64,000 bases of DNA from Pedobacter sp. MC2016-14 (GCF_020991475.1 NZ_JAJMPA010000003.1:558001-622000); one strand, 5' to 3'; counted from the stretch's first letter, positions 25,157-33,580 are shown. The notes: generated by a model not told the origin, from the letters alone. Program-made: numbers and translations.

Positions 25157-25339
25157 ATGATATTTGTGACAGCATTGAAAGCCGGAGCCAGTCAGATAAT
25201 TCTAGCCCATAATCATCCAAGCGGAGAACCAAAACCAAGTGAAAATGACCGACAATTAAAACATGTGGGCAAGCTACTTGACATAGCAGTACTGGATCAT
25301 TTGATTATTAGCAGTAATACCTTTTATAGTTTCCGCTGA
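25157..25339 (+). pseudogene. C-terminal remnant of a RadC/JAB-domain protein
   Basis: The 60-residue frame matches only the last third of RadC: MIFVTALKAGASQIILAHNHP continues into the JAMM-type motif HNHPSGEPKPSENDRQLKH and then LDHLIISSNTFYSF. The first metal ligand region and the whole helix-hairpin-helix N-terminal part are missing; a TAG stands directly before the ATG. Upstream the sequence TYALR can be read in another frame where RadC has 'DvRmIF', which suggests a frameshift at this place. RadC-like genes are common in mobile elements of Bacteroidota, so this is probably debris from one. It ends with a normal TGA stop. Confidence 0.75.
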
Positions 25340-25545
25340 TAGAGGGATGCTTTAATAAAGTTAAATGGATACGAAATATAAAAACACTGGGACAAGAGCA
25401 GGGACGAAAGCTAGATCACCCTCACTGAATCCAGTTTAAATGCATATATTAACTCCCGACAAACTATAAAAAAACTAACAGATTATTAACACATCTCTTC
25501 TTGGATTTATCCATAACATACTGAAAAAAAGCTTATAAAAAAAGA

Positions 25546-25574
25546 AAGGGCTGTCGCATCCACGAAGCATCCCT
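25546..25574 (-). terminator. Possible terminator at the end of the noncoding unit
   Basis: On the minus strand GCTTCG, a six-base loop and CGA(C)AGC form a 6-bp stem with one bulge, followed by CCCTTTCTTTTTTT. The stem is short, so the call is tentative. It would end a transcript of about 150-170 nt starting from the promoter at 25718-25748. Confidence 0.4.
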
Positions 25575-25717
25575 ATTCTAACCAAATATAAACCTGTATG
25601 AACGGGCTTTTCCTTTAAATTTTCAGTGCTGCAGTCCTTAAAGAACTACCGGTTACCATCTGAAAACGTTTATGTCAATTTTACGATGATCTGCTAATTA
25701 CCTGCTGATCTCTGATA

Positions 25718-25748
25718 CAAATATACAAACATTCCGTTAGTGTACAAT
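25718..25748 (-). promoter_or_regulatory. Near-consensus Bacteroidota promoter on the minus strand
   Basis: On the minus strand ATTG (complement of 25745-25748) is followed after exactly 19 bases by TATATTTG (complement of 25718-25725). This is one base from the Bacteroidota consensus TTTG-N19-TAnnTTTG and is the best complete promoter in the window. It has no recognisable protein gene behind it. Confidence 0.65.
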
Positions 25749-25758
25749 ATACACTAAC
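25736..25758. promoter_or_regulatory. Palindromic operator-like site over the -33 element
   Basis: Two exact 9-bp half sites, GTTAGTGTA and TACACTAAC, are separated by five bases. The palindrome covers the -33 element of the minus-strand promoter, the usual place for repression by a dimeric helix-turn-helix protein. No regulator gene is visible nearby; it may have been lost. Confidence 0.6.
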
Positions 25759-25871
25759 AAATAATATTTAAAAAACCCATCACAAAAAGTTGTAAGACAG
25801 AAAAAACAGGGCTTAAGGGATTAATAAAGCTGATTTATTGAACAAATAATATTTCGAATTTTTAATAAAAA

Positions 25872-25898
25872 AAGTCAGCTTTGTACAAAAGCTGACTT
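25872..25898 (-). terminator. Intrinsic terminator of the DUF4397 gene
   Basis: The stem AAGTCAGCTTT pairs with AAAGCTGACTT and on the minus strand is followed by a T7 run and ATTAAAA. It lies 29 bases after the stop codon of the DUF4397 gene. Confidence 0.85.
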
Positions 25899-25926
25899 GA
25901 ATTAAGTTGATAAGAACTTTGATGAG

Positions 25927-26619
25927 TTAATTTTGTGTGAATTGATTTACCCGAATGGTACTGCTGGTTGAACCTGTGATGTACACGGTATAAATTTTTC
26001 CGGCAGCAAAAGTAGAAAGGTTAAAGTTTCCAAGGCTTGCAGATTGCCCTACCTGGAAGACAAAAAGAGAAGAAAGTCCAGCATCTACATCTACGTAAGT
26101 ACTCGCGTTGTCGCGCTTTAAGCCTGCAACTACGCTTGTTGTAGCATTAAGACTCGTCCTAACATCAATAAACTCAGGAGCAGCATCACTCAAATGAATA
26201 AACCTAAGTCTCGCTTTCCCTGAAGCTGGCGCGGCATTATTGTCCTCATAAACTTTAACTCTCGCCTGCTGGCCATCTCCCGCCAAAAATATACTGTAAG
26301 ACAAGGTATTAGTAATATCAAACTTTCCACTCGCATAAGCAGCCGATGAGCCTTCATTTCTAAATTCTGTTACAAGGTTATTTCCGGAATTAACAGCCAT
26401 ATAATTGGTATTGTCTCCGTAACGCAGGCCTCCTTGAACGACAGCCGAGTTAGCCAGGTAAAAACTTTGCGCACTGGATGATGCAGAAGCATTAATTACC
26501 CTGATGTTTGCCGATCCGGATTCATCAACATCATTCTTTTTACAAGAACTCATAGAGAATGCGATCCCTAAAATTGCGGTAACAGCGAATAGTTTTTTAA
26601 AAACTGAATTGTTTTTCAT
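25927..26619 (-). CDS. DUF4397 lipoprotein
   Basis: The 230-residue product has a lipoprotein signal with lipobox SMSSC (Cys about 25) followed by KKNDVDESGSANIRVINASA, the standard opening of DUF4397 proteins. Two beta-rich repeats follow, each starting with a 'RVINAS' or 'LRFIHLSDAAPEFIDV' strand, as in this family of surface or periplasmic proteins of unknown function. An in-frame ATG at 26631 would add four residues; the ATG at 26619 gives a cleaner signal peptide. The gene is single, with its own terminator, and diverges from the M1 aminopeptidase gene. Confidence 0.82.
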   Translation of the reverse strand: MKNNSVFKKLFAVTAILGIAFSMSSCKKNDVDESGSANIRVINASASSSAQSFYLANSAVVQGGLRYGDNTNYMAVNSGNNLVTEFRNEGSSAAYASGKFDITNTLSYSIFLAGDGQQARVKVYEDNNAAPASGKARLRFIHLSDAAPEFIDVRTSLNATTSVVAGLKRDNASTYVDVDAGLSSLFVFQVGQSASLGNFNLSTFAAGKIYTVYITGSTSSTIRVNQFTQN

Positions 26620-26902
26620 TTTGTATAACATTTAAATAAAACATATTTTACATAATGCAGGTAGATGCATTATTTCTCCCTGCAGGTTCAAAAACCAAAC
26701 CCCATTCTAAAAATGTTTGCATCTTATCTTTAAATAATGGGTTAGCACATATGATAATCAACACCTTACATAACCAGAAAGTTACATAACCTTCATTTAT
26801 CCAATCAACTGTTTACTGTCCCTTAATTTGTACAATTAATTAAATAACGGAAATAAACATCACTGATAATTTGAGTACATTCGCTTTTATTATTGATATA
26901 AA

Positions 26903-29371
26903 ATGAACAAGAACCTAAAAAAGACGGCCTGGTGTGCCTGTTTTGCATTGGCACTCCTGGGGTCTGATGTTAGCGCACAGACAGAAAAGTCATCTGCAGC
27001 GTACCGCGCTACAGCAACTAAAGTAAATGCGCTGGTGCATACCCGGCTGGATGTTAAGTTTGACTATGCTAAAAGATATCTTTATGGCAAAGAATGGGTA
27101 ACATTAAAACCCTACGCATACGCAACGGATTCACTAACGCTGGACGCCAAAGGCATGGACATTAAAACTGTAGCGCTGGTAAATGGAACAGCATTACAAA
27201 ACCTAAAGTATAAATACGATGGCCTTCAAGTAAAAATACAACTCGGAAAAAAGTTTCTTCCTGGACAAGCGTATACCATTTACATTGATTACACCTCAAA
27301 ACCAGATGAACTGGAAGCGAAAGGAAGTGCCGCAATAACTGGTGCAAAAGGGCTTTATTTCATCAATCCAGACAGTACAACTAAAGGAAAACCGGTTCAA
27401 ATCTGGACGCAGGGAGAAACAGAATCTTCCTCTACCTGGTTTCCAACTATAGATAAACCGAACCAAAAGACGACTTCGGAAATCAGCATGACGGTTCCCT
27501 CTAAATACGTTACCCTATCTAACGGAAAATTATTTAAGCAGGTTAAAAATACCAATAGTACCCGTACAGATACCTGGAAAATGGAACTTCCACATGCGCC
27601 ATACTTATTCATGATGGCCGTGGGAAATTTTAAGATTTATCGCGATAAGTATAAGGAAAAAGAAGTGAATTATTACCTGGAACCAGCATATGCGCCTTAT
27701 GCAAAGCAGATTTTTGGTACAACACCAGAGATGATTACTTTTTACAGTAAGATTTTAGGTGTTGACTATCCCTGGAATAAATACAGTCAGATAGTGGCAC
27801 GTGATTACGTTAGCGGTGCTATGGAAAATACTACAGCGACGTTACATGGCGAATATGTACAGCGTACCGCACGTGAAATGCTGGATGAGAACTTTAGTCA
27901 AGCTGAAAGTACCATTGCACACGAACTTTTTCACCAGTGGTTTGGAGATTATGTAACTGCTGAAAGCTGGAGCAACCTTACCGTAAACGAATCTTTTGCC
28001 AATTACAGTGAAGTGCTATGGGCAGCGCATAAATATGGTCAGGATGAAGCCGATGCCCATAATTATCATGATATGGATAATTACCTGGGATCTAACAAAG
28101 ATGCGTTAAAAAACCTGGTACGTTTTCATTATAGTGACAAGGAAGATATGTTTGACCTGGTTTCTTACCAGAAAGGTGGCCGTATCTTAAACATGATGCG
28201 TAATTTTCTTGGTGACGAAGTGTTCTTTAAAGGTTTAAACCTATACCTAAAGCAAAATGCTTTTAAAACCGGTGAGGCACACCAATTGCGCCTGGCTATG
28301 GAAGAAGCGAGCGGAAAAGACATGAGCTGGTTCTTTAACCAATGGTATTTCAATTCCGGACACCCTATTGTAACCATTGAATACGCATGGGATGAAGCGA
28401 ACAAAACACAAAAGGTGATTTTAAAGCAAACGCAAGCTGGTAAGTTATTTATTTTGCCGATGGCGGTGGATGTTTACCTCGGTAAAAACAAGCAACGCTA
28501 CCAAATTACTTTAACAGATTCTGTACAGACTTTCTCATTTTTAAGTCCTTCTAAACCATCTTTGGTGAACGTGGATGCTGATAAAGTAATCCTTTGGGAA
28601 AAAACCGACGCCAAACCTTTAAGCGAGTATGTGCAGCAGTATGCAAATGCGCCTTTATACCTGGATCGTTTGGAAGCCATACAGCAGGGAGCAAAAAACA
28701 AAAAAACACCGGAAGGATTAAATTTATTGATAGCGGCATTAAATGATAAATTTTATGGATTGCGAGCTGCTGCACTGGATTCGTTAGACCTTAGCGATAC
28801 ACAAACCGCTGCGCTGGCCATGCCAATTATTCAAAAAATGGCGGCAACAGACCCAAATACTACTGTACAGGCAACAGCCATCAATGTAATTGCGGGAAAT
28901 AAGAATGAAGCCGATCTTCCTTTATTTAGAAAAGCTTTAACCAGTAAATCCTATGCTGTTCAGGGTGCTGGCCTTCAAGCTTTGGCTTTACTAAAACCAG
29001 AGGAAGCTTTACTTGCAGCTAAAGATCTGGAAAAAGACAATCGCAAAGCTTTAACGGAAGCCATTTTAATGATTTACGCCAGATTTGGAACGGAACAAAA
29101 TCTTCCTTTCATCGCGAATAAATTTGCTGGAATGGGTGCTCAGGAAAAAGTAAGCCTCCTACCTGCCTACCTTGGCATGGCGGCTAAAGCAAACAGCACC
29201 CCTGAGTTGCAAAAAGCCATAGAAGAAGCTAAAACACTTGGACTTAAATATAAGCAATACGGAATAGACAAGTATGTAATTAATTTACTTACACAATTGA
29301 AACAACAATCTGCAGCTGGAAAAACCAATGCCGCTGCTATAGATGCAGCAATTGCCGAAATTAACAAGTAA
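26903..29371 (+). CDS. Exported M1-family aminopeptidase with C-terminal HEAT-like repeats
   Basis: The 822-residue product has a signal peptide (ending DVSAQ), an N-terminal beta domain (about 40-245), the substrate motif GAMENTTAT, and the gluzincin zinc site HELFH (His340, Glu341, His344) with the distal ligand Glu363 in NESFAN. The helical C-terminal part (about 580-800) contains HEAT-like pairs such as LPLFRKALTSKSYAVQGAGLQALALLKPEEA. It should cleave N-terminal residues from peptides in the periplasm or at the cell surface, feeding peptide use. The ATG is reliable since the signal peptide begins there. A strong terminator follows. Confidence 0.92.
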   Translation: MNKNLKKTAWCACFALALLGSDVSAQTEKSSAAYRATATKVNALVHTRLDVKFDYAKRYLYGKEWVTLKPYAYATDSLTLDAKGMDIKTVALVNGTALQNLKYKYDGLQVKIQLGKKFLPGQAYTIYIDYTSKPDELEAKGSAAITGAKGLYFINPDSTTKGKPVQIWTQGETESSSTWFPTIDKPNQKTTSEISMTVPSKYVTLSNGKLFKQVKNTNSTRTDTWKMELPHAPYLFMMAVGNFKIYRDKYKEKEVNYYLEPAYAPYAKQIFGTTPEMITFYSKILGVDYPWNKYSQIVARDYVSGAMENTTATLHGEYVQRTAREMLDENFSQAESTIAHELFHQWFGDYVTAESWSNLTVNESFANYSEVLWAAHKYGQDEADAHNYHDMDNYLGSNKDALKNLVRFHYSDKEDMFDLVSYQKGGRILNMMRNFLGDEVFFKGLNLYLKQNAFKTGEAHQLRLAMEEASGKDMSWFFNQWYFNSGHPIVTIEYAWDEANKTQKVILKQTQAGKLFILPMAVDVYLGKNKQRYQITLTDSVQTFSFLSPSKPSLVNVDADKVILWEKTDAKPLSEYVQQYANAPLYLDRLEAIQQGAKNKKTPEGLNLLIAALNDKFYGLRAAALDSLDLSDTQTAALAMPIIQKMAATDPNTTVQATAINVIAGNKNEADLPLFRKALTSKSYAVQGAGLQALALLKPEEALLAAKDLEKDNRKALTEAILMIYARFGTEQNLPFIANKFAGMGAQEKVSLLPAYLGMAAKANSTPELQKAIEEAKTLGLKYKQYGIDKYVINLLTQLKQQSAAGKTNAAAIDAAIAEINK

Positions 29372-29389
29372 ACTAAAAGCATAACCTTT

Positions 29390-29423
29390 AAAGCTGCCAC
29401 CCAAAATGGCAGCTTTTTTTTTT
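29390..29423 (+). terminator. Intrinsic terminator of the aminopeptidase gene
   Basis: The stem AAGCTGCCA pairs with TGGCAGCTT around a short loop and is followed by a run of ten T. It lies about 20 bases behind the stop, and its T run almost touches the -7 box of the next gene. Confidence 0.9.
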
Positions 29424-29425
29424 GC

Positions 29426-29433
29426 TATCTTTG
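29426..29433 (+). promoter_or_regulatory. -7 box (TATCTTTG) of the CvfB-like gene
   Basis: TATCTTTG fits the Bacteroidota -7 consensus and ends four bases before the ATG at 29438. Transcription would begin at or next to the start codon, which suggests a leaderless mRNA. The -33 region falls in the preceding terminator and shows no clear TTTG. Confidence 0.55.
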
Positions 29434-29437
29434 CAGC

Positions 29438-30283
29438 ATGATATCTATTGGAGAATACAACGACCTCAGAATTATAAACAAGACAGATAACGGACTGATT
29501 TTAACAGATGGAGATAAAGAAGCCCTCCTGCCCTATACTTTGGTACCAGCCAATACAGAAATAGGTGCAAACATCAGTGTATTTGTGTACACGCATAAAG
29601 ACGGCAGCTTATTGGCTACTACTAAAAGACCACTGGCCTGTGTGGGAGATTTTGCTTTCTTAACCGTAGTGGACGAAACTGAAGATGGTGTATTTATGGA
29701 CCTGGGTATCGATAAGGATGTTTATGTTCCGCAAAGAGAACAGAAAAGACCAATGTCTAAAGGCGACAGCCATGTAGTATATGTTTTTTTAGATGACAGT
29801 AACGACCGCATGGTAGCTTCTTCCAGGCTAACCAACTTTGTTGAGGAAGAAGACATTGACCTTGAAGAAGGTGATGAGGTAAGTTTATTGATTGTAGACC
29901 GCTCTGATTTGGGCTTCAATGCCATTATTGACAACAAATACATTGGACTTTTGTACACCAATGAATTGTTTGACGAACTGCATCCCGGAGAGATTAGAAA
30001 AGGATGGATTAAAAAAATAAGGGTTGAAGGCAAAATTGACCTTAGCTTGCAACCGATGGGCTATAGCCATATATTAGACTCTAAGGACATTATTTACCAG
30101 GAACTAAAAGATAGTAAAGGTATAATTGCTTTGGGTGATAAAAGCACTCCGGAGGATATTTACCATAGATTTAAAATCAGCAAAAGTGCCTTTAAAAAAA
30201 CGATTGGTGCTTTATATAAGGAAAGAAAAATTACCGTTTCTGATCATGAGATCAGGATTGTTATTGACCACGAAGCTGAATAA
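29438..30283 (+). CDS. CvfB-like S1-domain RNA-binding protein
   Basis: The 281-residue product matches the CvfB family: an N-terminal S1-like beta barrel (about 1-65), a canonical S1 domain (about 66-135; GDFAFLTVVDETEDGVFMDLGIDKDVYVP), a further S1-like domain (about 145-210) with KGWIKKIRVEGKIDLSLQP, and a C-terminal winged helix (about 220-281; STPEDIYHRFKISKSAFKKTIGALYKERKI). It is cytoplasmic and binds RNA; in staphylococci the homologue influences virulence gene expression, but the molecular role is not known. It is directly preceded by a promoter and followed by the YtxH gene after 60 bases. Confidence 0.88.
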   Translation: MISIGEYNDLRIINKTDNGLILTDGDKEALLPYTLVPANTEIGANISVFVYTHKDGSLLATTKRPLACVGDFAFLTVVDETEDGVFMDLGIDKDVYVPQREQKRPMSKGDSHVVYVFLDDSNDRMVASSRLTNFVEEEDIDLEEGDEVSLLIVDRSDLGFNAIIDNKYIGLLYTNELFDELHPGEIRKGWIKKIRVEGKIDLSLQPMGYSHILDSKDIIYQELKDSKGIIALGDKSTPEDIYHRFKISKSAFKKTIGALYKERKITVSDHEIRIVIDHEAE

Positions 30284-30343
30284 TTGCATTTTTTCAAAAC
30301 AGTATGACCTGATTAGTGTTACTAAATAAAAAAACACATCATC

Positions 30344-30703
30344 ATGGATTATAAAAAAGTATTATCAAACTGCGTAACAAGAGATTCGGATTCTTCTAAA
30401 GCTGTGGTAGCATTGTTGGCCGGCCTTGCTGTAGGTGCTGTTTTAGGCGTATTGTTTGCCCCTAAAAGCGGCGAAGAAACCAGAAGTTTAATCACAGATA
30501 AAGCTACCGATTTGAAGGATAGCCTAAAAGATAAATATCAAAATACAAAAGATCAGGTTCTTGCTAAAACAGATGAACTGGTAGATCAGGTAAAATCTAA
30601 GGCAAGCGATTTGAAAGACGGCTTTAATAATTACAAAGAGGAAGCCATTAATGCTGTAAAAGGTGCATCAGATGATGCAAATGATGCGGTACAGAATGCT
30701 TAA
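30344..30703 (+). CDS. YtxH domain protein
   Basis: The 119-residue product has one hydrophobic glycine-rich segment (about 22-40, VVALLAGLAVGAVLGVLFAP) directly followed by KSGEETR, the signature of YtxH/gas-vesicle-GvpP-like small proteins. The remainder is a long amphipathic, charged helix (KATDLKDSLKDKYQNTKDQV and so on) with heptad-like spacing, similar to late-embryogenesis-type proteins. It probably sits at the inner membrane and is linked to stress, a family inference. It lies between the CvfB-like gene and a strong bidirectional terminator. Confidence 0.85.
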   Translation: MDYKKVLSNCVTRDSDSSKAVVALLAGLAVGAVLGVLFAPKSGEETRSLITDKATDLKDSLKDKYQNTKDQVLAKTDELVDQVKSKASDLKDGFNNYKEEAINAVKGASDDANDAVQNA

Positions 30704-30721
30704 CCAGTAATTTTTGAAAAT

Positions 30722-30760
30722 AAAAAAAGGGAAGATTTCTAGAAAATCTTCCCTTTTTTT
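30722..30760. terminator. Bidirectional terminator
   Basis: The stem AAAAAAAGGGAAGATTT pairs exactly with AAATCTTCCCTTTTTTT, giving T runs on both strands. It separates the YtxH gene from the convergent queuosine-transporter gene, whose stop codon touches the hairpin. Confidence 0.92.
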
Positions 30761-31529
30761 ATTCCCTCGTAGCCATCTCAGTGAGTTTTTTCGATAGGTC
30801 ATTTCCTAAGTAACGATCAATGACACCGTGAATCAGGTAGAGAATAGGCGTCATCAACACGGCGACTACAAATTTATAGGTATAATTTACCAAACCTATT
30901 GCCGCAACCATTTTCCAGCTGTAATTGTATTGCGGGTTGATGTAAAAAGCAATAAATATAACCACAAAACTGTCAATGAACTGAGAGACCAGCGTGGATC
31001 CGGTGGCTCTTAGCCATAATCTTTTTTCGCCCGTCATTTTCTTAATCCAGTGAAAAATAAAAACGTCGGTAAACTGTCCGATGATAAACGCGGCAATTGA
31101 GCCCGCTATTATCCACAAGCCCTGTCCAAAAATGCCGGAAAAAGCATTGTTCATATTGATCGGCGCACCGTTTATAATTTGATTGACCCAAAAGCCTGCG
31201 GGAGTTAGCCCCATTGCCCCCCAAATAACCAGAAAAGAATAGGCAATTAAAATGGACGTTAAAACGGATAAAAACCTAACCTGCTTTACGCCAAAATATT
31301 CGTTAATAATATCAGTCATGATGAAAATTAATGGCCAGGTTAATACACCTGCCGACATCACAAAAGATAAATGAGGTACGCCAAAAAGGTTAATGTCAAA
31401 TTCTTTAAAGCCCAATGTACCTTCCACCGAAAATAGCTTTACCCCCATAAACTCAGAAAGGACAGCATTTGAAACAAAAAATGCAGCCAGCACCAATAAC
31501 AATCTGCTTTCTTTAGTCTTTAATGTCAT
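30759..31529 (-). CDS. yhhQ: Queuosine precursor transporter (YhhQ family)
   Basis: The 256-residue product has six to seven hydrophobic helices and the Vut_1/YhhQ signatures VSNAVLSEFMGVKLF, MTDIINEYFG and GSTLVSQFIDSFVVIFIAF. Family members take up queuine-pathway precursors such as preQ0 or preQ1 across the inner membrane for tRNA modification. This long Bacteroidota form has an insert of about 60 residues between helices. The gene reads divergently from the transaminase gene. About 5 kb to the right lies queE, which makes a preQ0 precursor, so the cell can probably both make and salvage the base. Confidence 0.88.
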   Translation of the reverse strand: MTLKTKESRLLLVLAAFFVSNAVLSEFMGVKLFSVEGTLGFKEFDINLFGVPHLSFVMSAGVLTWPLIFIMTDIINEYFGVKQVRFLSVLTSILIAYSFLVIWGAMGLTPAGFWVNQIINGAPINMNNAFSGIFGQGLWIIAGSIAAFIIGQFTDVFIFHWIKKMTGEKRLWLRATGSTLVSQFIDSFVVIFIAFYINPQYNYSWKMVAAIGLVNYTYKFVVAVLMTPILYLIHGVIDRYLGNDLSKKLTEMATRE

Positions 31530-31576
31530 AAATAGAATGATTATTTTAAACCAAATATATGTAATTTAGCCATTAC

Positions 31577-32722
31577 ATGATATCTAACAGATCCAAACTA
31601 CCAGGTACAGGCACTACAATTTTTTCTGTGATGTCTAAACTCGCTGAAGAACATAAAGCTATTAATCTTTCTCAGGGTTTCCCTGATTACGATTGCGACC
31701 CTAAATTAATTGATTTTGTAGCACAGGCATTAAAAGACGGGTACAACCAATATGCGCCAATGGCGGGAATGCCGGCATTACGAGAATTGATTGCCGATAA
31801 GGTAACATCATTATATCAAACCGATTATAACCCTGATACAGAAGTTACCATAACTGCTGGCGGAACCCAGGCTATTTTTACAGCATTAACTGCTACTATA
31901 CAAGCTGGGGACGAAGTGATTATTTTTGAACCTGCTTACGACAGTTACGCGCCGACAATAAAAATGTTGGGCGGGCTCGTAAAATCTTACGAGATGTCGC
32001 CCCCTAATTATGAGATTGATTGGGATATGGTTAAAAAGCTATTCAGTTCAAGCACTAAAATGATCATTTTGAACAGCCCGCAAAATCCTACAGGTCATAT
32101 CTTAGCAGAAAAAGACATAGAGGCCTTAATCAAATTGGTAAAGGGTACTGATGTACTGATTTTAAGTGATGAAGTTTATGAACACCTGGTATATGATGGT
32201 AAAAAACATTTGAGTATGGCTTCCTATCCCGAACTAAAAGAACGCAGCTTTATCGCCGCTTCATTTGGAAAACTACTTCATGCTACAGGATGGAAAGTTG
32301 GATACTGCCTTGCTCCTGCAGGTTTAATGCAGGAATTTAGAAAGATCCACCAGTTTAACGTTTTTAGTGTAAACACCCCTATGCAGGTTGCTATTACCAA
32401 TTACCTTAAAGATTCCTCGGTTTATTTAGGTCTGCCGGATTTCTTTCAGCAAAAGAGAGACTTTTTCAGGAACCTGCTCAGGGAAACCAAATTTGACCTG
32501 TTACCCTGTAACGGATCTTATTTTCAATGCGTTACTTATGATAGAATTAGCGAAGAGAGTGATACGGACTTGGCCATGCGTTTAATCACCGAAACGCGTG
32601 TTGCCAGTATTCCGGTATCAGCTTTTTATACGCGAAATACAGACCACCGTGTCTTGCGCTTTTGTTTTGCCAAGAAACAAGAAACCCTTGAAATCGCCGT
32701 TCAAAGATTAATGAAACTTTAA
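31577..32722 (+). CDS. PLP-dependent aminotransferase (YbdL-type methionine/glutamine transaminase)
   Basis: The 381-residue product is a class-I aminotransferase. It opens with the YbdL-like ISNRSKLPGTGTTIFSVMS and INLSQGFPDYDCD; the PLP pocket is shown by AGGTQAIF, LNSPQNPTG, LSDEVYEHLVYDG and the PLP-lysine motif SFGKLLHATGWKVGY. This set resembles the methionine/kynurenine/glutamine transaminases. It transfers an amino group to a keto acid such as 4-methylthio-2-oxobutanoate. Directly downstream (21 bases) lies the omega-amidase gene, which removes the alpha-ketoglutaramate formed when glutamine is the donor, so glutamine is a likely amino donor. Confidence 0.88.
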   Translation: MISNRSKLPGTGTTIFSVMSKLAEEHKAINLSQGFPDYDCDPKLIDFVAQALKDGYNQYAPMAGMPALRELIADKVTSLYQTDYNPDTEVTITAGGTQAIFTALTATIQAGDEVIIFEPAYDSYAPTIKMLGGLVKSYEMSPPNYEIDWDMVKKLFSSSTKMIILNSPQNPTGHILAEKDIEALIKLVKGTDVLILSDEVYEHLVYDGKKHLSMASYPELKERSFIAASFGKLLHATGWKVGYCLAPAGLMQEFRKIHQFNVFSVNTPMQVAITNYLKDSSVYLGLPDFFQQKRDFFRNLLRETKFDLLPCNGSYFQCVTYDRISEESDTDLAMRLITETRVASIPVSAFYTRNTDHRVLRFCFAKKQETLEIAVQRLMKL

Positions 32723-32743
32723 TCCATACGTAAACAAGATAAT

Positions 32744-33547
32744 ATGGAAAGTACAAATTATTTAAACATCAGTAACCTAAAAATAACGGTCTTCCAGGCT
32801 TACTTGTTTTGGGAAAACGTGGATAAAAACCTCCAAAACCTGTCTTTACGCCTGTCAATGGGTGTAAAAGAAAAGACAGATTTAATTGTTTTACCAGAAA
32901 TGTTCAATACTGGGTTTAGCATGAATACTGCAGCCCTTGCTGAAGATATGAATGGCAAAACGCTAAAATGGATGCAGGAGGTGGCCCAAAAATATGCCTG
33001 TGTAGTAACAGGAAGTTTAATGATCAAAGAAAATGGGGAATTTTATAACCGTCTGGTTTGGATGCTTCCCGATGGTACTTCAAGTCATTATGACAAAAGA
33101 CACCTCTTTAGCATGGGATCTGAAGACAAGAATTATGCGCCAGGAACAGAACAGGTAATTGTGGAACTTAACGGATGGAAAATAAGGCTTGCCATTTGTT
33201 ACGATCTGCGTTTTCCGGTTTGGTTACGCAATAAAAACATGGAGTACGATCTGCTATTGGTTATAGCCAGCTGGCCGGATAAAAGAACTGCGCATTGGAA
33301 AGCATTAATCCCTGCCCGGGCTATAGAGAACCAAAGTTATGTAATTGGCGTTAACCGGGTTGGACATGATGGTAATGAAGTTTACCATAGTGGTCATTCT
33401 ATGTGTATTGACCCAAATGGAAATACGGTTTATTATAAACCAGAGGATGAAGACCTTTATACTTTTAGTATTAATTACGCAGAACTGGTAAAGAACAGAA
33501 GAAGCTTCCCATTTTTGAGAGATGCCGATGATTTTACGATCTTATAA
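32744..33547 (+). CDS. Omega-amidase (nitrilase superfamily, YafV-like)
   Basis: The 267-residue product belongs to the nitrilase superfamily with the full catalytic triad: Glu in LPEMFNTGF, Lys in YDKRHLF, and Cys in AICYDLRFP. The extra pattern FNTGFSMN and HLFSMG, together with IASWPDKR, is typical of the YafV/Nit2 omega-amidase branch. The enzyme hydrolyses 2-oxoglutaramate or 2-oxosuccinamate to the free keto acid and ammonia in the cytoplasm. It is coupled to the upstream transaminase, and both form a two-step glutamine-donor route. The N-terminal twelve residues before LKITVFQ may be an extension; no other start is close. Confidence 0.9.
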   Translation: MESTNYLNISNLKITVFQAYLFWENVDKNLQNLSLRLSMGVKEKTDLIVLPEMFNTGFSMNTAALAEDMNGKTLKWMQEVAQKYACVVTGSLMIKENGEFYNRLVWMLPDGTSSHYDKRHLFSMGSEDKNYAPGTEQVIVELNGWKIRLAICYDLRFPVWLRNKNMEYDLLLVIASWPDKRTAHWKALIPARAIENQSYVIGVNRVGHDGNEVYHSGHSMCIDPNGNTVYYKPEDEDLYTFSINYAELVKNRRSFPFLRDADDFTIL

Positions 33548-33565
33548 AATATACTTTCAAAATAG

Positions 33566-33573
33566 TATCTTTG
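33566..33573 (+). promoter_or_regulatory. -7 box (TATCTTTG) of lepA
   Basis: TATCTTTG ends seven bases before the lepA ATG and is followed by GCGCAAAG. It repeats the pattern seen before the CvfB-like gene (29426). No clear -33 element was found. Confidence 0.5.
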
Positions 33574-33580
33574 CGCAAAG

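Larger units (their letters stand above)
25340..25926. other. Noncoding block of about 590 bp with promoter, palindrome and stems
   Basis: No frame of useful length is present. The block holds a minus-strand promoter with a palindrome (25718-25758), a structured stretch to its left (stem TTTTCAG/CTGAAAA on the minus strand around 25621-25665), a minus-strand hairpin with T-rich run near 25545-25575, an inverted 10-bp pair (AGGGATGCTT at 25343-25352 and its complement at 25565-25574), and the terminator of the DUF4397 gene. A short frame on the minus strand reads MVTGSSLRTAALKI and then stops, perhaps the end of a lost gene. Confidence 0.6.

Noticed and set aside
26632..26902. Promoter-like strings upstream of the M1 aminopeptidase gene (TACATTCG and others)
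   Set aside because: The best string differs from the -7 consensus by one base in TTTG and no -33 element matches, so support is too weak.
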